Positions 16,376-25,918 of a stretch of DNA of 64,000 bases are shown in pieces. The DNA is taken from NCBI RefSeq assembly GCF_002025665.1, contig NZ_CP018786.1, positions 3,720,001 through 3,784,000 on the forward strand, read 5' to 3'. The stretch's first letter is position 1. The number at the start of each line of letters is the position of its first letter. Made by a program: the position numbers and the translations under genes. A model generated the notes under the pieces. The model was not told the origin of the DNA, did not search any database, and saw only the letters and a list, made by a program, of their open reading frames with translations. Source of the stretch: Chryseobacterium indologenes. GTDB lineage: Bacteria; Bacteroidota; Bacteroidia; Flavobacteriales; Weeksellaceae.

Positions 16376-17118
16376 CACCAATCTTTCTCGTTGCTTTCAG
16401 GCATCGAATAAGAATTTTTGTTTAAAATTCTTCTGGCGGTTTCTTTTTCTTTTTCGTTTATTTTATCTAAGATCGCATTTTCAAGATTCTTAGGCATTCT
16501 GCCTTCATTATTTTGATCCTGCTTAGGATTGTCGCCCTGGTCACCTTTACCTTGGTTTTGAGGGCCGCTACCCTGATCCTGTTTTTTGTCTTTGTCGCCT
16601 TTCTGATCATCTCCCTTGTTCTGATCATTTCCGCCGCCACCTTTTCCTGAGTTATTCTGTTCGTTTTTTTGCTGTTGTTTTTCTTTCTCTTTCAGTTTGG
16701 CAATCTCATAATTTTTTCTGGTTACCTCACTGTGGGGATCCTGCTTCAAAGCTTTCTTGTAGTAGTCAGCGGCTTTTTCCGGCTGATTCATCTGCATATA
16801 AGCATTCCCTAAATTATGAAGCGCAGCAGTTTTGTCCGGAAGTGTTTGTGAAAGTTTTTCCGCTTTTTCAAACTCTGCTTTTGCCTCTTCATATTTTTTA
16901 CTTTTATACAACGCATTCCCCATATTGTAGTGAGCGGTAAAATCTTTATCATTGGATTTTATCGCTTCCATGTATTTTGAGGAGGCTCCATCATAATCTT
17001 TACCGTCAAATTTCTGATTGCCTTCATACACTAAATTCCTATAGCTTTCCTGCCCAAACATGAAGCCTGAGAATGAAATGGCAACAATAAACGATAAAAA
17101 TATAATTTTAGTATTCAT
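16375..17118 (-). CDS. batC: BatC: tetratricopeptide repeat protein
   Basis: I choose the ATG at 17118 (MNTKIIFLSFIVAISFSGFMFGQ, a signal peptide); the longer frame starts at a TTG. After the signal come three to four TPR motifs (~residues 30-135: YDGASSKYMEAIKSNDKDF, AHYNMGNALYKSKKYEEAKA, ALHNLGNAYMQMNQPEKAAD), then a low-complexity stretch of Lys, Gln, Asn, Asp and Gly (~140-205) and a conserved end. It would scaffold the Bat complex at the periplasmic face. The stop overlaps the batD start by one base. A hairpin lies between batB and this gene. Confidence 0.88.
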   Translation of the reverse strand: MNTKIIFLSFIVAISFSGFMFGQESYRNLVYEGNQKFDGKDYDGASSKYMEAIKSNDKDFTAHYNMGNALYKSKKYEEAKAEFEKAEKLSQTLPDKTAALHNLGNAYMQMNQPEKAADYYKKALKQDPHSEVTRKNYEIAKLKEKEKQQQKNEQNNSGKGGGGNDQNKGDDQKGDKDKKQDQGSGPQNQGKGDQGDNPKQDQNNEGRMPKNLENAILDKINEKEKETARRILNKNSYSMPESNEKDW

Positions 17119-17188
17119 CACTTGCAAAATTATTCCTTTATATGTTAAGAAACAGAGTTTTATTTGTTAAAATTCGGTTAAAGTACCT

Positions 17189-17221
17189 GTAGAATTTCTT
17201 CTATAAATAAAGGAATTCTAC
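17189..17221 (-). other. Hairpin between batB and batC
   Basis: GTAGAATTTC and GGAATTCTAC pair across a 13-nt loop and overlap the batB stop codon. No T run follows on the minus strand, so an mRNA-processing or attenuation role is more likely than full termination. Confidence 0.45.
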
Positions 17222-18225
17222 ACATTAAAGTCTTTTTTTGGATTAAAAATATAAATTAAAAAGAAAAACAGAAGAGATACCGCAAGAAAATATTGATAAT
17301 AATGATTGGCATTCTGCGATTTCACCATCGTTTCAGCACCTGCCGATTTTTTATTGACAGCATCTACAATCCTGTCCGGAGCTTCATTGATATTATTTCC
17401 ATCAATATAAGTTCCGTCTGTAGATTCCGCCATTTTCTTTAATGCTTCCGTCTGTCTTTTTGAAATAACCGTACCTCCGTTGGCATCGGTTTTATATCCC
17501 ATCAATTGTCCGAACACATATTCCGGAACCGGAGCACCTTCATCTGTTCCTACACCTACAGAAGTAATGCTTATTCCTTCTTTATTAGCTAATCTGATGG
17601 CAGCGTTATCATTTCCTTCGTTATCCTCACCATCACTCAGTAGAATCACTTTTCTTGATCCTTTGCTTACATTTTTAAATTTTTCAGCAGCAGCCTGCAT
17701 TCCTTTCAGAAAATCTGTTCCCTGAATCTGCATAGAACTGGTTTCAATACCGCTGATATAAGTTTCTGCAGAATTATAATCTGTTGTCAGAGGCATAATA
17801 GACATTGCATTCCCAGCAAAAATCACAATACCTACCTTATCATTATTCATTTTATTCATGGTAGCCAGCATCAGATTTTTGGCTTCCGTCAAACGGCTTG
17901 GTTCTATATCCTCAGCATTCATAGAATTGGATACATCCAGCATAAAGATTACATTATTCAGTTTCTGGGTACTTTTCACTTCTTCTGAACCGTTCAAAAG
18001 GTCAATGATAGAAAATATCAGAAATAATGTTCCCAATAAGTATAATGCAGGAAAAAACTTTGTAAATCCTGATCTTTTTTCAAATAAATTCTCATGAAAC
18101 TGGCTAGCGGCAAAAATTTCTCTTTTTTTATTTCTCCATTGTAAAAAACGGATCAAAAAGATAGCTAACAGCGGCAGAAGCAACAGTAAAAATAAATACC
18201 AATAATTTCCTAAAGACCAACTCAT
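17218..18225 (-). CDS. batB: BatB: von Willebrand factor A domain membrane protein
   Basis: The 335-residue protein has two N-terminal membrane helices (~10-25 and ~58-78), a VWA domain (~90-290) with the metal-ion site intact as DVSNSMN (DxSxS) and a later LLSDGEDNEG (SDG), and one C-terminal helix (~310-330). This is the BatB layout; it pairs with BatA in the membrane and the VWA domain faces the periplasm. The gene start overlaps the batA stop by one base (TGATG), showing translational coupling. A 91-bp gap with a hairpin separates it from batC. Confidence 0.92.
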   Translation of the reverse strand: MSWSLGNYWYLFLLLLLPLLAIFLIRFLQWRNKKREIFAASQFHENLFEKRSGFTKFFPALYLLGTLFLIFSIIDLLNGSEEVKSTQKLNNVIFMLDVSNSMNAEDIEPSRLTEAKNLMLATMNKMNNDKVGIVIFAGNAMSIMPLTTDYNSAETYISGIETSSMQIQGTDFLKGMQAAAEKFKNVSKGSRKVILLSDGEDNEGNDNAAIRLANKEGISITSVGVGTDEGAPVPEYVFGQLMGYKTDANGGTVISKRQTEALKKMAESTDGTYIDGNNINEAPDRIVDAVNKKSAGAETMVKSQNANHYYQYFLAVSLLFFFLIYIFNPKKDFNV

Positions 18226-19217
18226 CAGCTTAAAATTTTATAAAAAACCCATCTCAGCAATGCATCCAACACCAACATAGCAAGCGCAATCCAAAGGAAT
18301 ATTTTGAAATACTCTTCATAATTGTACAGCTTGGAAACCTTCACATCAGATTTTTCCAGTTGGTTGATTTCATTGTATACTTCTTCCAGACTACTGTTTG
18401 AGGTAGCTCTGAAATATTTACCTCCCGTTGTTTGTGCTATTTCTCTCAAGGTATTTTCATCGATGGTAACCTCTGTTTCGGTAAAGATAAGCTCTCCAAA
18501 AATGTCTTGCGATGTAGGCATCAGCGCATAACCATTGGTACCGATTCCGATTGAATATACCTTTATATTATTATTTTTTGCCAGTTCAGCAGCAAGCTGT
18601 GGAGGAATTGCATTCTGAATATTGCTTACTCCATCCGTCATCAGGATGACCACTTTACTTTTGGCTTTGCTTTTAATCAAATGATTCACTGCTACGGAAA
18701 GACCTTCCCCGATAGCTGTTCCGGGTTCAAGACCTGCAGAATTCAGATTTTTAATTTCATCAATAACAACCTGATGATCTGAGGTTACCGGAACTTTAGT
18801 AAAAGCTTCTGCAGCATATGCTACCACTCCTATCCTGTCATTCGGGCGTTTCTGAACAAATTTTACGGCAATATCTTTCAAGGCGGTAATTCGGTCCGGG
18901 CTCAGATCCTTCGCCAGCATACTTAAAGAAACGTCGATAGACAACATAATATCCACTCCCTTTGTATCATCTCTGTCCTGAGAAATAGTAAACGTTCTCG
19001 GCCTTGCCATGGCAATAATCAACGCAGAAAGAATGATATATTTTGATATTTTCAGTAAAAAAAGTATTCCTTGGATACTCCCGCTGTGATCCATGTTTTT
19101 TATGGTAGGAACTTTTATACCTTTTCTTTTATTTCTTCCAATATCTTTAATTAAAAGTGGAATAAACAGCAGAAAAAGCAGCAAAAACCATGGGCTGTAA
19201 AACTCAAAATTAAACAT
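18225..19217 (-). CDS. batA: BatA: von Willebrand factor A domain membrane protein
   Basis: The 330-residue protein has the same organisation as BatB: two N-terminal membrane helices, a VWA domain (~85-295) with SIDVSLSML (DxSxS) and LMTDGVSN, and a C-terminal helix (FKIFLWIALAMLVLDALLRWVF). It acts in the Bat complex of the cytoplasmic membrane. Its start overlaps the end of the upstream BatD-like gene by 8 bp, and its own stop overlaps batB by one base, so this block is a tightly coupled operon. Confidence 0.92.
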   Translation of the reverse strand: MFNFEFYSPWFLLLFLLFIPLLIKDIGRNKRKGIKVPTIKNMDHSGSIQGILFLLKISKYIILSALIIAMARPRTFTISQDRDDTKGVDIMLSIDVSLSMLAKDLSPDRITALKDIAVKFVQKRPNDRIGVVAYAAEAFTKVPVTSDHQVVIDEIKNLNSAGLEPGTAIGEGLSVAVNHLIKSKAKSKVVILMTDGVSNIQNAIPPQLAAELAKNNNIKVYSIGIGTNGYALMPTSQDIFGELIFTETEVTIDENTLREIAQTTGGKYFRATSNSSLEEVYNEINQLEKSDVKVSKLYNYEEYFKIFLWIALAMLVLDALLRWVFYKILS

Positions 19218-20106
19218 CCTTTCTTAAGTTTTCGAATTCTAAATCTTTGGATGATCTTTTCACAAAATCCCTGATATTGGCAAAATCTCTTTCCATTGTT
19301 TCCTGATCCGGGAATGTTTTGGCAAATTTCACCAGGTCTCCTCTAAGGAAAACATCTTCTATTATTTTTTCGTTGTCCTGCGAGATTGTATTATTTTTTT
19401 TCATGACATCTATAAGATCATCAGTAAGAAGTACATCTGCCGGAAGGCGATATTGTTTTGTAATGAAGGTTCTGGAAATATCAATCAGTTCCACATAAAA
19501 CGAACGGAAGTTTCCTCCTTCAATATATTTTTTCTTTTTAAGAGAATCAAGCTCTTTTAATGTCTGATTGGTAGCCACTACAGGAGAACTCTTTGATTTT
19601 CTTCCCCATTTTACAAACATAATAATGGCAATAACCAGTGCAATACCAGCCAATGCTGCAAGAATATAAAACTTGTAAAGCTCCCAATAATCCTTAGGCT
19701 CAAGTTTCACCTGCTTATTATTCATAATGTCATTGATCTGATCTGCTTTTTGAGCCGTATTAATGACATCTATTTCATAAGGAATTGTTTTAAGAATTTT
19801 ATCTCCTACTCTAAACTCCAGTTCAGGAATGGTAAATTTTCCCTCTTCAAAAACAGCAAATTCTATCTTTCTTTCATAGGTATTAGCCGTTTGCCCGATA
19901 CTATCTTTCGTTTCTTCAAAATGGAAAGGTAAGAGTTCATTCTTAGCTGCTGAAGTAACCTGCTGCTCATTAAGGTTATCAATCTTTATGGTAAGATGAT
20001 TGATTTCTCCCAGAGCGAGGGTTTTCTTTTCTACGTTAGAGGATAATATCTGTGAAAAAGCATTTGCACAGATCAGAAAAGATAATATTAAAAGTATTTT
20101 TCTCAA
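19210..20106 (-). CDS. BatD-like single-pass membrane protein of the bat operon
   Basis: The 298-residue protein has a signal peptide (MRKILLILSFLICANAFSQ), an N-terminal Ig-like half resembling one BatD repeat (VEKKTLALGEINHLTIKIDN), a membrane helix (~144-166: FYILAALAGIALVIAIIMFV) and a helical cytoplasmic part (~185-290) of the kind seen in DUF4381 proteins. It occurs between the DUF58 gene and batA in many Bacteroidota. I infer that it links the MoxR/DUF58 part to the VWA proteins. It overlaps batA by 8 bp. Confidence 0.82.
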   Translation of the reverse strand: MRKILLILSFLICANAFSQILSSNVEKKTLALGEINHLTIKIDNLNEQQVTSAAKNELLPFHFEETKDSIGQTANTYERKIEFAVFEEGKFTIPELEFRVGDKILKTIPYEIDVINTAQKADQINDIMNNKQVKLEPKDYWELYKFYILAALAGIALVIAIIMFVKWGRKSKSSPVVATNQTLKELDSLKKKKYIEGGNFRSFYVELIDISRTFITKQYRLPADVLLTDDLIDVMKKNNTISQDNEKIIEDVFLRGDLVKFAKTFPDQETMERDFANIRDFVKRSSKDLEFENLRKDV

Positions 20107-20163
20107 TGTTAAAATAATAAAGGCAAAACGCCTTATGTTTTTAGTTACGAGCTCAGCCCGATG

Positions 20164-21027
20164 TTATTTTTTCTGAAAGTAATTATACAATAATTTTGAA
20201 TAATCTGAGCCTGTATTAATATTCATAAAACTGGCAGAGCTATTGGCAAAATCTTCTTCCAGAGCTCTCAGTTTTTGTTTTTGAGCTTCAGCGAAGGTGT
20301 AGCGCCACCTTGCACTGGAAGTATTGGCCCATATTTCTTTTCCGGTTTCCACATCCATTAAACGGGCATAGCCTACATCAGGAATCTCATTATCTTTTTC
20401 ATCATAAATCCTCATTCCCAACAGCTGGTGTTTTTTTGAAGCTACTCTCAGCATTTTGGAATCATATGCATCTTCAAAATCTGAAAACAGAAAAACCAGA
20501 GATTTCCTTTTGAAAATCCCCATCATATATTCCATTGCCTTATCTATTTTAGATTCTGCCGGAACATAATCTGCTGTGAGAATATTGCTGATAATAGAAA
20601 GAATATGTTTTCTCCCTTTTTGTGGAGGAATGACTTTATACACTTTATCGGCAAACAAGATCAATCCTACTTTATCATTATTGCCAGCGGCTGAAAATCC
20701 TAAACTGGCAGCAATTTCGGCTACATATTCTCTTTTCAGCTGAACTTTTGTTCCATAATCCATGGAAGCAGAAATATCTACAAGAATCATCATCGTAAGT
20801 TCCCTTTCTTCTTCCATTACTTTTACGAATGGCTCACGGAAACGTGCGGTTTTATTCCAATCGATTCTTCTTATCTCATCTCCAAACTGATAGGGACGAA
20901 CTTCCGAGAAAGTCATACCCTGCCCTTTAAAGGCGCTGTGATATTGCCCCATTAAAGCAGCCTCCGTCTTTTTTCTGGTACGGATTTCAATCTGCTTTAC
21001 TTTTTTTACAATATCTTTTATCTGCAT
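20164..21027 (-). CDS. DUF58 domain-containing protein of the moxR-bat operon
   Basis: I choose the ATG at 21027 (MQIKDIVKKVKQIEIRTRKK); the longer frame would start at TTG. DUF58 signatures are clear: FSEVRPYQFGDEIRRIDWNK at ~residues 49-68, followed by a VWA-like segment ILVDISASMDYG. DUF58 proteins accompany MoxR AAA ATPases and VWA proteins and are probably their clients or partners. It has no membrane segment, so it is cytoplasmic. Neighbours: a GNAT gene and moxR upstream, the bat block downstream. Confidence 0.9.
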   Translation of the reverse strand: MQIKDIVKKVKQIEIRTRKKTEAALMGQYHSAFKGQGMTFSEVRPYQFGDEIRRIDWNKTARFREPFVKVMEEERELTMMILVDISASMDYGTKVQLKREYVAEIAASLGFSAAGNNDKVGLILFADKVYKVIPPQKGRKHILSIISNILTADYVPAESKIDKAMEYMMGIFKRKSLVFLFSDFEDAYDSKMLRVASKKHQLLGMRIYDEKDNEIPDVGYARLMDVETGKEIWANTSSARWRYTFAEAQKQKLRALEEDFANSSASFMNINTGSDYSKLLYNYFQKK

Positions 21028-21080
21028 AGACGAGTTCAAGGTTTAAAATTCAAAGTTTAATGTTGAGTACGGGTTTCTGG

Positions 21081-21539
21081 TTAATCTTTAAACTCAATGG
21101 ATACGTTCGACCACTCATTGTCAAACTTTGTGTTGTATTTTTTATAAAAATTGATGGCAGGCTCATTCCAGTTTAATACCTGGAATACCATTCCACTGTA
21201 ATTATTGCTTTTACCATATTCCAGTGTTGCATCAAATAATTTCTTTCCAATCTGCTTTCCTCTCAATCTTTCTGTTACAACAAGATCTTCAAGATACAGC
21301 CTTCTTCCTTTCCATGTTGAATATCTGTCATAATACAGGGATATTCCAACTATTTCACCTTCATATTCTGCCACGAAAGCTCCCCACACAGGAGAAGTTC
21401 CGAAACCATCCTGAATAAAATCATCCAAAGTCACGGTTACTTCGTGCAGCGCCTTTTCATATTCCGCCAGTTCTTTAATTAAATTAAGCATGGAAGAACA
21501 GTCTTCCAGAACAGCTTTTCTTATGATTACATCACTCAT
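21081..21539 (-). CDS. GNAT family N-acetyltransferase
   Basis: The 152-residue protein shows the full GNAT fold: LYLEDLVVTERLRGKQIGKK (motif A with the acetyl-CoA loop R-G-K-Q-I-G) and FQVLNWNEPAINFYKKYN (motif B). The acidic start and YEGEIVGISLYYDRYSTW segment resemble diamine (spermidine/spermine-type) acetyltransferases. Its start overlaps the moxR stop by one base (TAATG), so it is made together with MoxR, an unusual passenger inside the moxR-bat operon. Substrate unknown. Confidence 0.85.
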   Translation of the reverse strand: MSDVIIRKAVLEDCSSMLNLIKELAEYEKALHEVTVTLDDFIQDGFGTSPVWGAFVAEYEGEIVGISLYYDRYSTWKGRRLYLEDLVVTERLRGKQIGKKLFDATLEYGKSNNYSGMVFQVLNWNEPAINFYKKYNTKFDNEWSNVSIEFKD

Positions 21540-22543
21540 TATGGTGCCTGGATTTTTGCTAAAATTCTATTGATAATTTCTTCTGTTGAAATCTCTTCTG
21601 CTTCAGCTTCAAAGGTTAAGCCCATTCTGTGCCTCAATACATCTTTTGCCAATGCTTTTACATCTTCCGGAATGACAAATGCTCTTCCTTTTAAAAACGC
21701 ATAGGCTCTTGAAGCAATAGCAAGGTTAATGGATGCTCTTGGAGAAGCTCCGAAACTGATATAATTTTTAAGTTCAGAAAGCCCATAATTTTCCGGATAA
21801 CGTGTTGCAAACACCATATCCAGGATATATTTTTCAATTTTCTCGTCGAGATAAATCTGATTGATCAGTTCTTTTGCATCTACAATATCCTGAAGAGAGA
21901 TTACAGGTTTTACCGTTGGCTGATGCGAAGTTGAAACCATTCTCATCACCTGTCTTTCATCCTCAAAAGCAGGATAATCTATAGTACATTTCAACATAAA
22001 GCGGTCGCTTTGTGCTTCAGGCAGCAGATAAGTTCCTTCCTGATCAATCGGGTTTTGTGTTGCCAATACCAGGAATGGTTTTGGAAGCTTCATTGTTTCA
22101 TCACCAATCGTCACCTGTTTTTCCTGCATAACCTCCAGAAGCGCTGACTGTACTTTTGCCGGTGCACGGTTGATCTCATCTGCCAAAACAAAGTTTGCAA
22201 ATACAGGTCCTTTTTTTATAGAGAAATCATTGTCTTTGATATTAAAGATCATAGTTCCTACTACATCTGCAGGAAGTAAATCCGGTGTAAACTGAATCCT
22301 TGAGAAATCTCCATGAACAGCATCAGCCAGTGTTTTTATCGCTAAGGTTTTAGCCAACCCTGGTACCCCTTCAAGAAGAACGTGACCATTCCCCAAAAGC
22401 CCTACCAAAAGACGGTCTACCATGTATTCCTGTCCAATAATAACTTTGTTGATTTCCTGTCTCAGAAGAGAAAATAAGTAGTTTTTTTCTTTTACTTTTT
22501 CCGTCAATTGGCGGATATCTTCAGCTTGATATATCTCTGACAT
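21539..22543 (-). CDS. MoxR family AAA+ ATPase
   Basis: The ATG at 22543 (MSEIYQAEDIRQLTEKVKEK) fits family starts better than the longer frame from 22588. The 334-residue protein has Walker A GVPGLAKT, Walker B VLADEINRAPAKVQ, sensor 1 LATQNP and the arginine-finger region LPEAQSDRF. MoxR ATPases act as chaperones that load metal ions or assemble VWA proteins. It heads the leftward operon moxR-GNAT-DUF58-BatD-like-batA-batB-batC-batD. I could not find a convincing promoter in the 260 bp upstream. Confidence 0.93.
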   Translation of the reverse strand: MSEIYQAEDIRQLTEKVKEKNYLFSLLRQEINKVIIGQEYMVDRLLVGLLGNGHVLLEGVPGLAKTLAIKTLADAVHGDFSRIQFTPDLLPADVVGTMIFNIKDNDFSIKKGPVFANFVLADEINRAPAKVQSALLEVMQEKQVTIGDETMKLPKPFLVLATQNPIDQEGTYLLPEAQSDRFMLKCTIDYPAFEDERQVMRMVSTSHQPTVKPVISLQDIVDAKELINQIYLDEKIEKYILDMVFATRYPENYGLSELKNYISFGASPRASINLAIASRAYAFLKGRAFVIPEDVKALAKDVLRHRMGLTFEAEAEEISTEEIINRILAKIQAP

Positions 22544-22807
22544 AGCTTGGTTTAAAATAAGTGGTAAATTTCTGATAAATACTTGCATTAATCAACATAA
22601 TAAATGCCATTTTTGAGTTAAAGTTTGTTAAAAATCCGGCATTGACAAGATATTTAAAGCTATAACGCTGAATTTCTTATGTATAAACAAATTCAAAAAT
22701 TCAAATTAAAGCAAGCTATATCTCTATTTTCACTATCATTCACAAAAAATGTCACAAAATTATTTTTGCAACATTTTTATTTTAATCAGAAACTTGATTA
22801 TTTAATT

Positions 22808-24115
22808 TTAAAGCTTAGTTATTGTAATGGTGAATATATTTTCAGGAGCATCAGTAGTATCTTCATACGCTCCGACATTTATAAAATATTCTGTTCCAGA
22901 TACTGTGGTAATGGTAAGCGTTTCCGCAGCACCTCCGCCACCATTGTCTACGGTTCCGGTACATGACAAATTACTACAGCTGCCACTATACACGCCTATC
23001 TGCGGATCATAGCTACTACCAGAAGGCATTGTCGCTTTAATGGTATACTGACTTCCATCACCAGTAAACTTAAACCAGGTACCATCATTCATTCCTGTAT
23101 CTCCATTACTTGTACATACACTTATATTTCCTGTGTTATTGGTTGTAGATACAGCGTCATTCTGAGTGTAACTGTAAGGAAATACGGATACCGTCAACGC
23201 TCCCGCACATGCATCGTTTACAGGTATTGGGGGAACAGTTTTAAAAACAAGTTCAGAACATCCTGAAGATTCTGTATTCCCGGAAACTGATGTTACTTTT
23301 AAATAATAAGTTGTTCCGGCTGTAAGCGCTGTGGAAGGGGTAAAGCTATTTCCTGAAACGGTCTGCTGATTAATAATATCAGAGCTTCCTGAACTTGTTC
23401 CCAACGAAACTTTATAGGATGTAGCCCCTGAAGCCGGAAGCCAGTTGAAATTGGGAGTTAAAGAAATATTCTGAGTATTATTTACCGGATAAACAACAAA
23501 AGGACATGCCGGTCCGGCACTTGGTGTAAGGCCTGAAATGGTAACCGACGATTTATAATCCGCCCTGATTCCTCCCGGAGGAGATGCAATATCCACTACT
23601 GCACGATCTCCTTTATAATACAGCGTTGAGTAAGGGATATGAGGGTAGACATGAAAAGCTTCATCAAAATTATTGATATCGATATTCGGAGAATTCTCTT
23701 TTGCTGCAATAACCAGATTATCAACATTATTATAAGCAAATGGTGTTGTAAAAACAACTTCAACTTTATTATTGTTCTTGGTTACAGCTCCTGTGAACAC
23801 CTGAGTCAACTGTGCAGCAGGAATCCAGTCTGTACCGGAAGCAAAGGCTGTTTTTGATGTATGTCCGAGATATACGGTCCAGTTTGAAGATTCAGTAATT
23901 GTAGAGGAAGGATCCACATAAAATGTAAGGCCAGTAATATTGCCTGCAGCATTGGCATTAACTTCCTGCTTAGGATATATCTGCTGTACATAAGAATAGG
24001 AAAAAAAACTGCTTACAGGAGCAACACCAACATTTGGGCTCCCAATATTGATATTGATTTGGGCGTTCATTACCTCCACTACAAAAAACAAAGCTAAAAG
24101 TAAAATTCTTTTCAT
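22808..24115 (-). CDS. Secreted fibronectin type III domain protein
   Basis: Starting at the ATG at 24115 gives a clean signal peptide (MKRILLLALFFVVEVMNAQ). The remaining ~415 residues are beta-rich: an N-terminal domain of ~180 residues, a fibronectin type III domain (~200-297, with LTPNFNWLPASGATSYKVSL) and a C-terminal NDACAGALTV...GTWFKFTGDGSQY domain of the kind found in secreted Flavobacteriia proteins. No T9SS sorting tail is visible, so it may be exported by signal peptidase alone or attach by another route. A role in surface binding is likely but not demonstrated. Confidence 0.8.
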   Translation of the reverse strand: MKRILLLALFFVVEVMNAQININIGSPNVGVAPVSSFFSYSYVQQIYPKQEVNANAAGNITGLTFYVDPSSTITESSNWTVYLGHTSKTAFASGTDWIPAAQLTQVFTGAVTKNNNKVEVVFTTPFAYNNVDNLVIAAKENSPNIDINNFDEAFHVYPHIPYSTLYYKGDRAVVDIASPPGGIRADYKSSVTISGLTPSAGPACPFVVYPVNNTQNISLTPNFNWLPASGATSYKVSLGTSSGSSDIINQQTVSGNSFTPSTALTAGTTYYLKVTSVSGNTESSGCSELVFKTVPPIPVNDACAGALTVSVFPYSYTQNDAVSTTNNTGNISVCTSNGDTGMNDGTWFKFTGDGSQYTIKATMPSGSSYDPQIGVYSGSCSNLSCTGTVDNGGGGAAETLTITTVSGTEYFINVGAYEDTTDAPENIFTITITKL

Positions 24116-24288
24116 TATTAATAACATTAATCTGGTATACCATGCTAATTTAATAATAAATACTTTGATTCTAGCAATAAAAAAAATATTTCATCATACA
24201 ATTTAACACAAACATATATTAAAATCAAAAACAATCAACAATCAACAATAAAATAACCACAAAACATAAAAATAAAATAAACTAAAGG

Positions 24289-24296
24289 TAATTTTG
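24289..24296 (+). promoter_or_regulatory. -7 promoter element for the PNGase F-like gene
   Basis: TAATTTTG fits TAnnTTTG and lies 37 bp before the start codon. No clear TTG box is found at the right distance upstream, in an A-rich stretch. Confidence 0.4.
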
Positions 24297-24333
24297 ATAT
24301 ACATTTCATATATTTACACTAAACATCCATAAC

Positions 24334-25668
24334 ATGTATAAAAGACTACTCTTTTTCAGTTTTTTCATTACCCATCTCGTTTTCGCCCAAACGACAATGA
24401 CAAATATAATTTCAGATGCTGTCTATTATGACGGTTATGCAGCTACAGTATCCAACCCTGTTCCTGCAGGTTTAACCAGACTGACGAATGCCAGGTATAC
24501 AAGAAAACTCACTGATGCAGAATTAGATGCTTTTAAAGCCAAAATTGCGATGCGTGTAACCATTGCCCCATTGTGTGATAATTATGACCGTCTTGGGGAA
24601 GTCTTTTTGGCTATGGTTCCTAAAAACCAAGCTACTTATACAATCAATGACGCTAATGTCAAAAGAATTGAAATAGGCAGATATATTACTCCTTTCATGA
24701 ATAAAAACAGAACTCCTTCAGAAGTTCCTTACACTTATGATGTCAGCAATTTATACAGCATATTTCATGATACAGCATTGCGTGCCATGTATGATCTTTA
24801 TATGGAATTGGATGTTTTCGGGGTTCCTTACGCAGCTCAAACCCAGGTTTCAGGCTGTGCAAACAGAATTGATGTTTTTTCGGGAACTCTTACCTTTTTC
24901 TCAACGGATACAGGAGCAACCCCTACAGACACCAACAGCATTGCACCTATATTAAGTTATAACACCCTTAATAACTATAACAGCACCGATATTGCCGGAG
25001 AAACCGTTAGAATTGTCACTTTTAATCTTCCAAACCCTGTTACCAATGCCCGCTTCTTTGTAATATCTACTCCTCATGGCGCCAACAGTGGCGGTGAAGA
25101 ATATATCAGAAGACAAAACTACACCTATATAGATGATGTACAAGTACTCACCTATACTCCCGGAGGTATTTCATGTGAACCGTACCGTGTATACAATACT
25201 CAAGGAAACGGAATCTATGGTTCTACTCCTAAAACTTTTGCTGACTGGACCTCATGGAATAACTGGTGTCCCGGAAATTCTGTTCCTATCAGAGAATTTA
25301 CATTACCCAACTTAACTGCAGGCAATCATACTTTGAAACACACAATTCCAACAGCAGTTTTCAATCAACAGCAGGGATATGTCATGTTATCAGTTTATAT
25401 GCAGGGGAAAAGCAATACAGCTTTGAATGTAAAAGAGATCAAAACAGTAGATGTGAATATTTACCCCAACCCTACTTCTGACTTTGCCAATGTAAAATCA
25501 AAAGTAGAGGTCAGCTCAATAAGTCTTTTCAATATAGAAGGAAGAAAACTTTCCGAAACTTACAAAGAGAACAGAATAGATCTTTCCTCATACAGCACAG
25601 GAGTCTATTTTTTACATATTGTTTTAAAAGACGGAACTACCTTTAAACACAAAATCATAAAAAAATAA
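24334..25668 (+). CDS. PNGase F-related peptide-N-glycosidase with T9SS sorting tail
   Basis: The 444-residue protein has a signal peptide (ending THLVFAQ), two jelly-roll-like domains of the PNGase F fold (DNYDRLGEVFLA; MYDLYMELDVFGVPY; then GGEEYIRRQNYTYIDDVQV; and WTSWNNWCPGNSVPIREF, the most distinctive block) and a type A T9SS C-terminal domain (VNIYPNPTSDF ... LSSYSTGVYFLHI ... HKIIKK). PNGase F releases N-linked glycans from glycoproteins; the founding enzyme comes from Elizabethkingia. This one would be delivered to the cell surface or secreted. Activity is inferred; I have not aligned all catalytic acids. Confidence 0.87.
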   Translation: MYKRLLFFSFFITHLVFAQTTMTNIISDAVYYDGYAATVSNPVPAGLTRLTNARYTRKLTDAELDAFKAKIAMRVTIAPLCDNYDRLGEVFLAMVPKNQATYTINDANVKRIEIGRYITPFMNKNRTPSEVPYTYDVSNLYSIFHDTALRAMYDLYMELDVFGVPYAAQTQVSGCANRIDVFSGTLTFFSTDTGATPTDTNSIAPILSYNTLNNYNSTDIAGETVRIVTFNLPNPVTNARFFVISTPHGANSGGEEYIRRQNYTYIDDVQVLTYTPGGISCEPYRVYNTQGNGIYGSTPKTFADWTSWNNWCPGNSVPIREFTLPNLTAGNHTLKHTIPTAVFNQQQGYVMLSVYMQGKSNTALNVKEIKTVDVNIYPNPTSDFANVKSKVEVSSISLFNIEGRKLSETYKENRIDLSSYSTGVYFLHIVLKDGTTFKHKIIKK

Positions 25669-25696
25669 CGGGACATATCTTTTGAAATAAAACAAT

Positions 25697-25733
25697 AAAA
25701 ACCCTCTCTGAAACTTCACTCAGGAGGGTTTTT
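25697..25733 (+). terminator. Intrinsic terminator
   Basis: AAAAACCCTC and GAGGGTTTTT, with an inner CTGA/TCAG stem, close the PNGase F-like transcript. Confidence 0.85.
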
Positions 25734-25918
25734 CTATTGATCATCATATAAAATTAAATGTAAAAAAACATTCTGATATCAATAAAAACCAATTAAAAAA
25801 ACAACCTTAATTCACTCTTTTTTCCAATAGTTAAAAAATTTTAACTTTAATCCTCTAGTCAAAAAAATTGTCATTTCCAGTTTATTAAACTATTTTTGGT
25901 GATTAAAAATTTTGCAAA

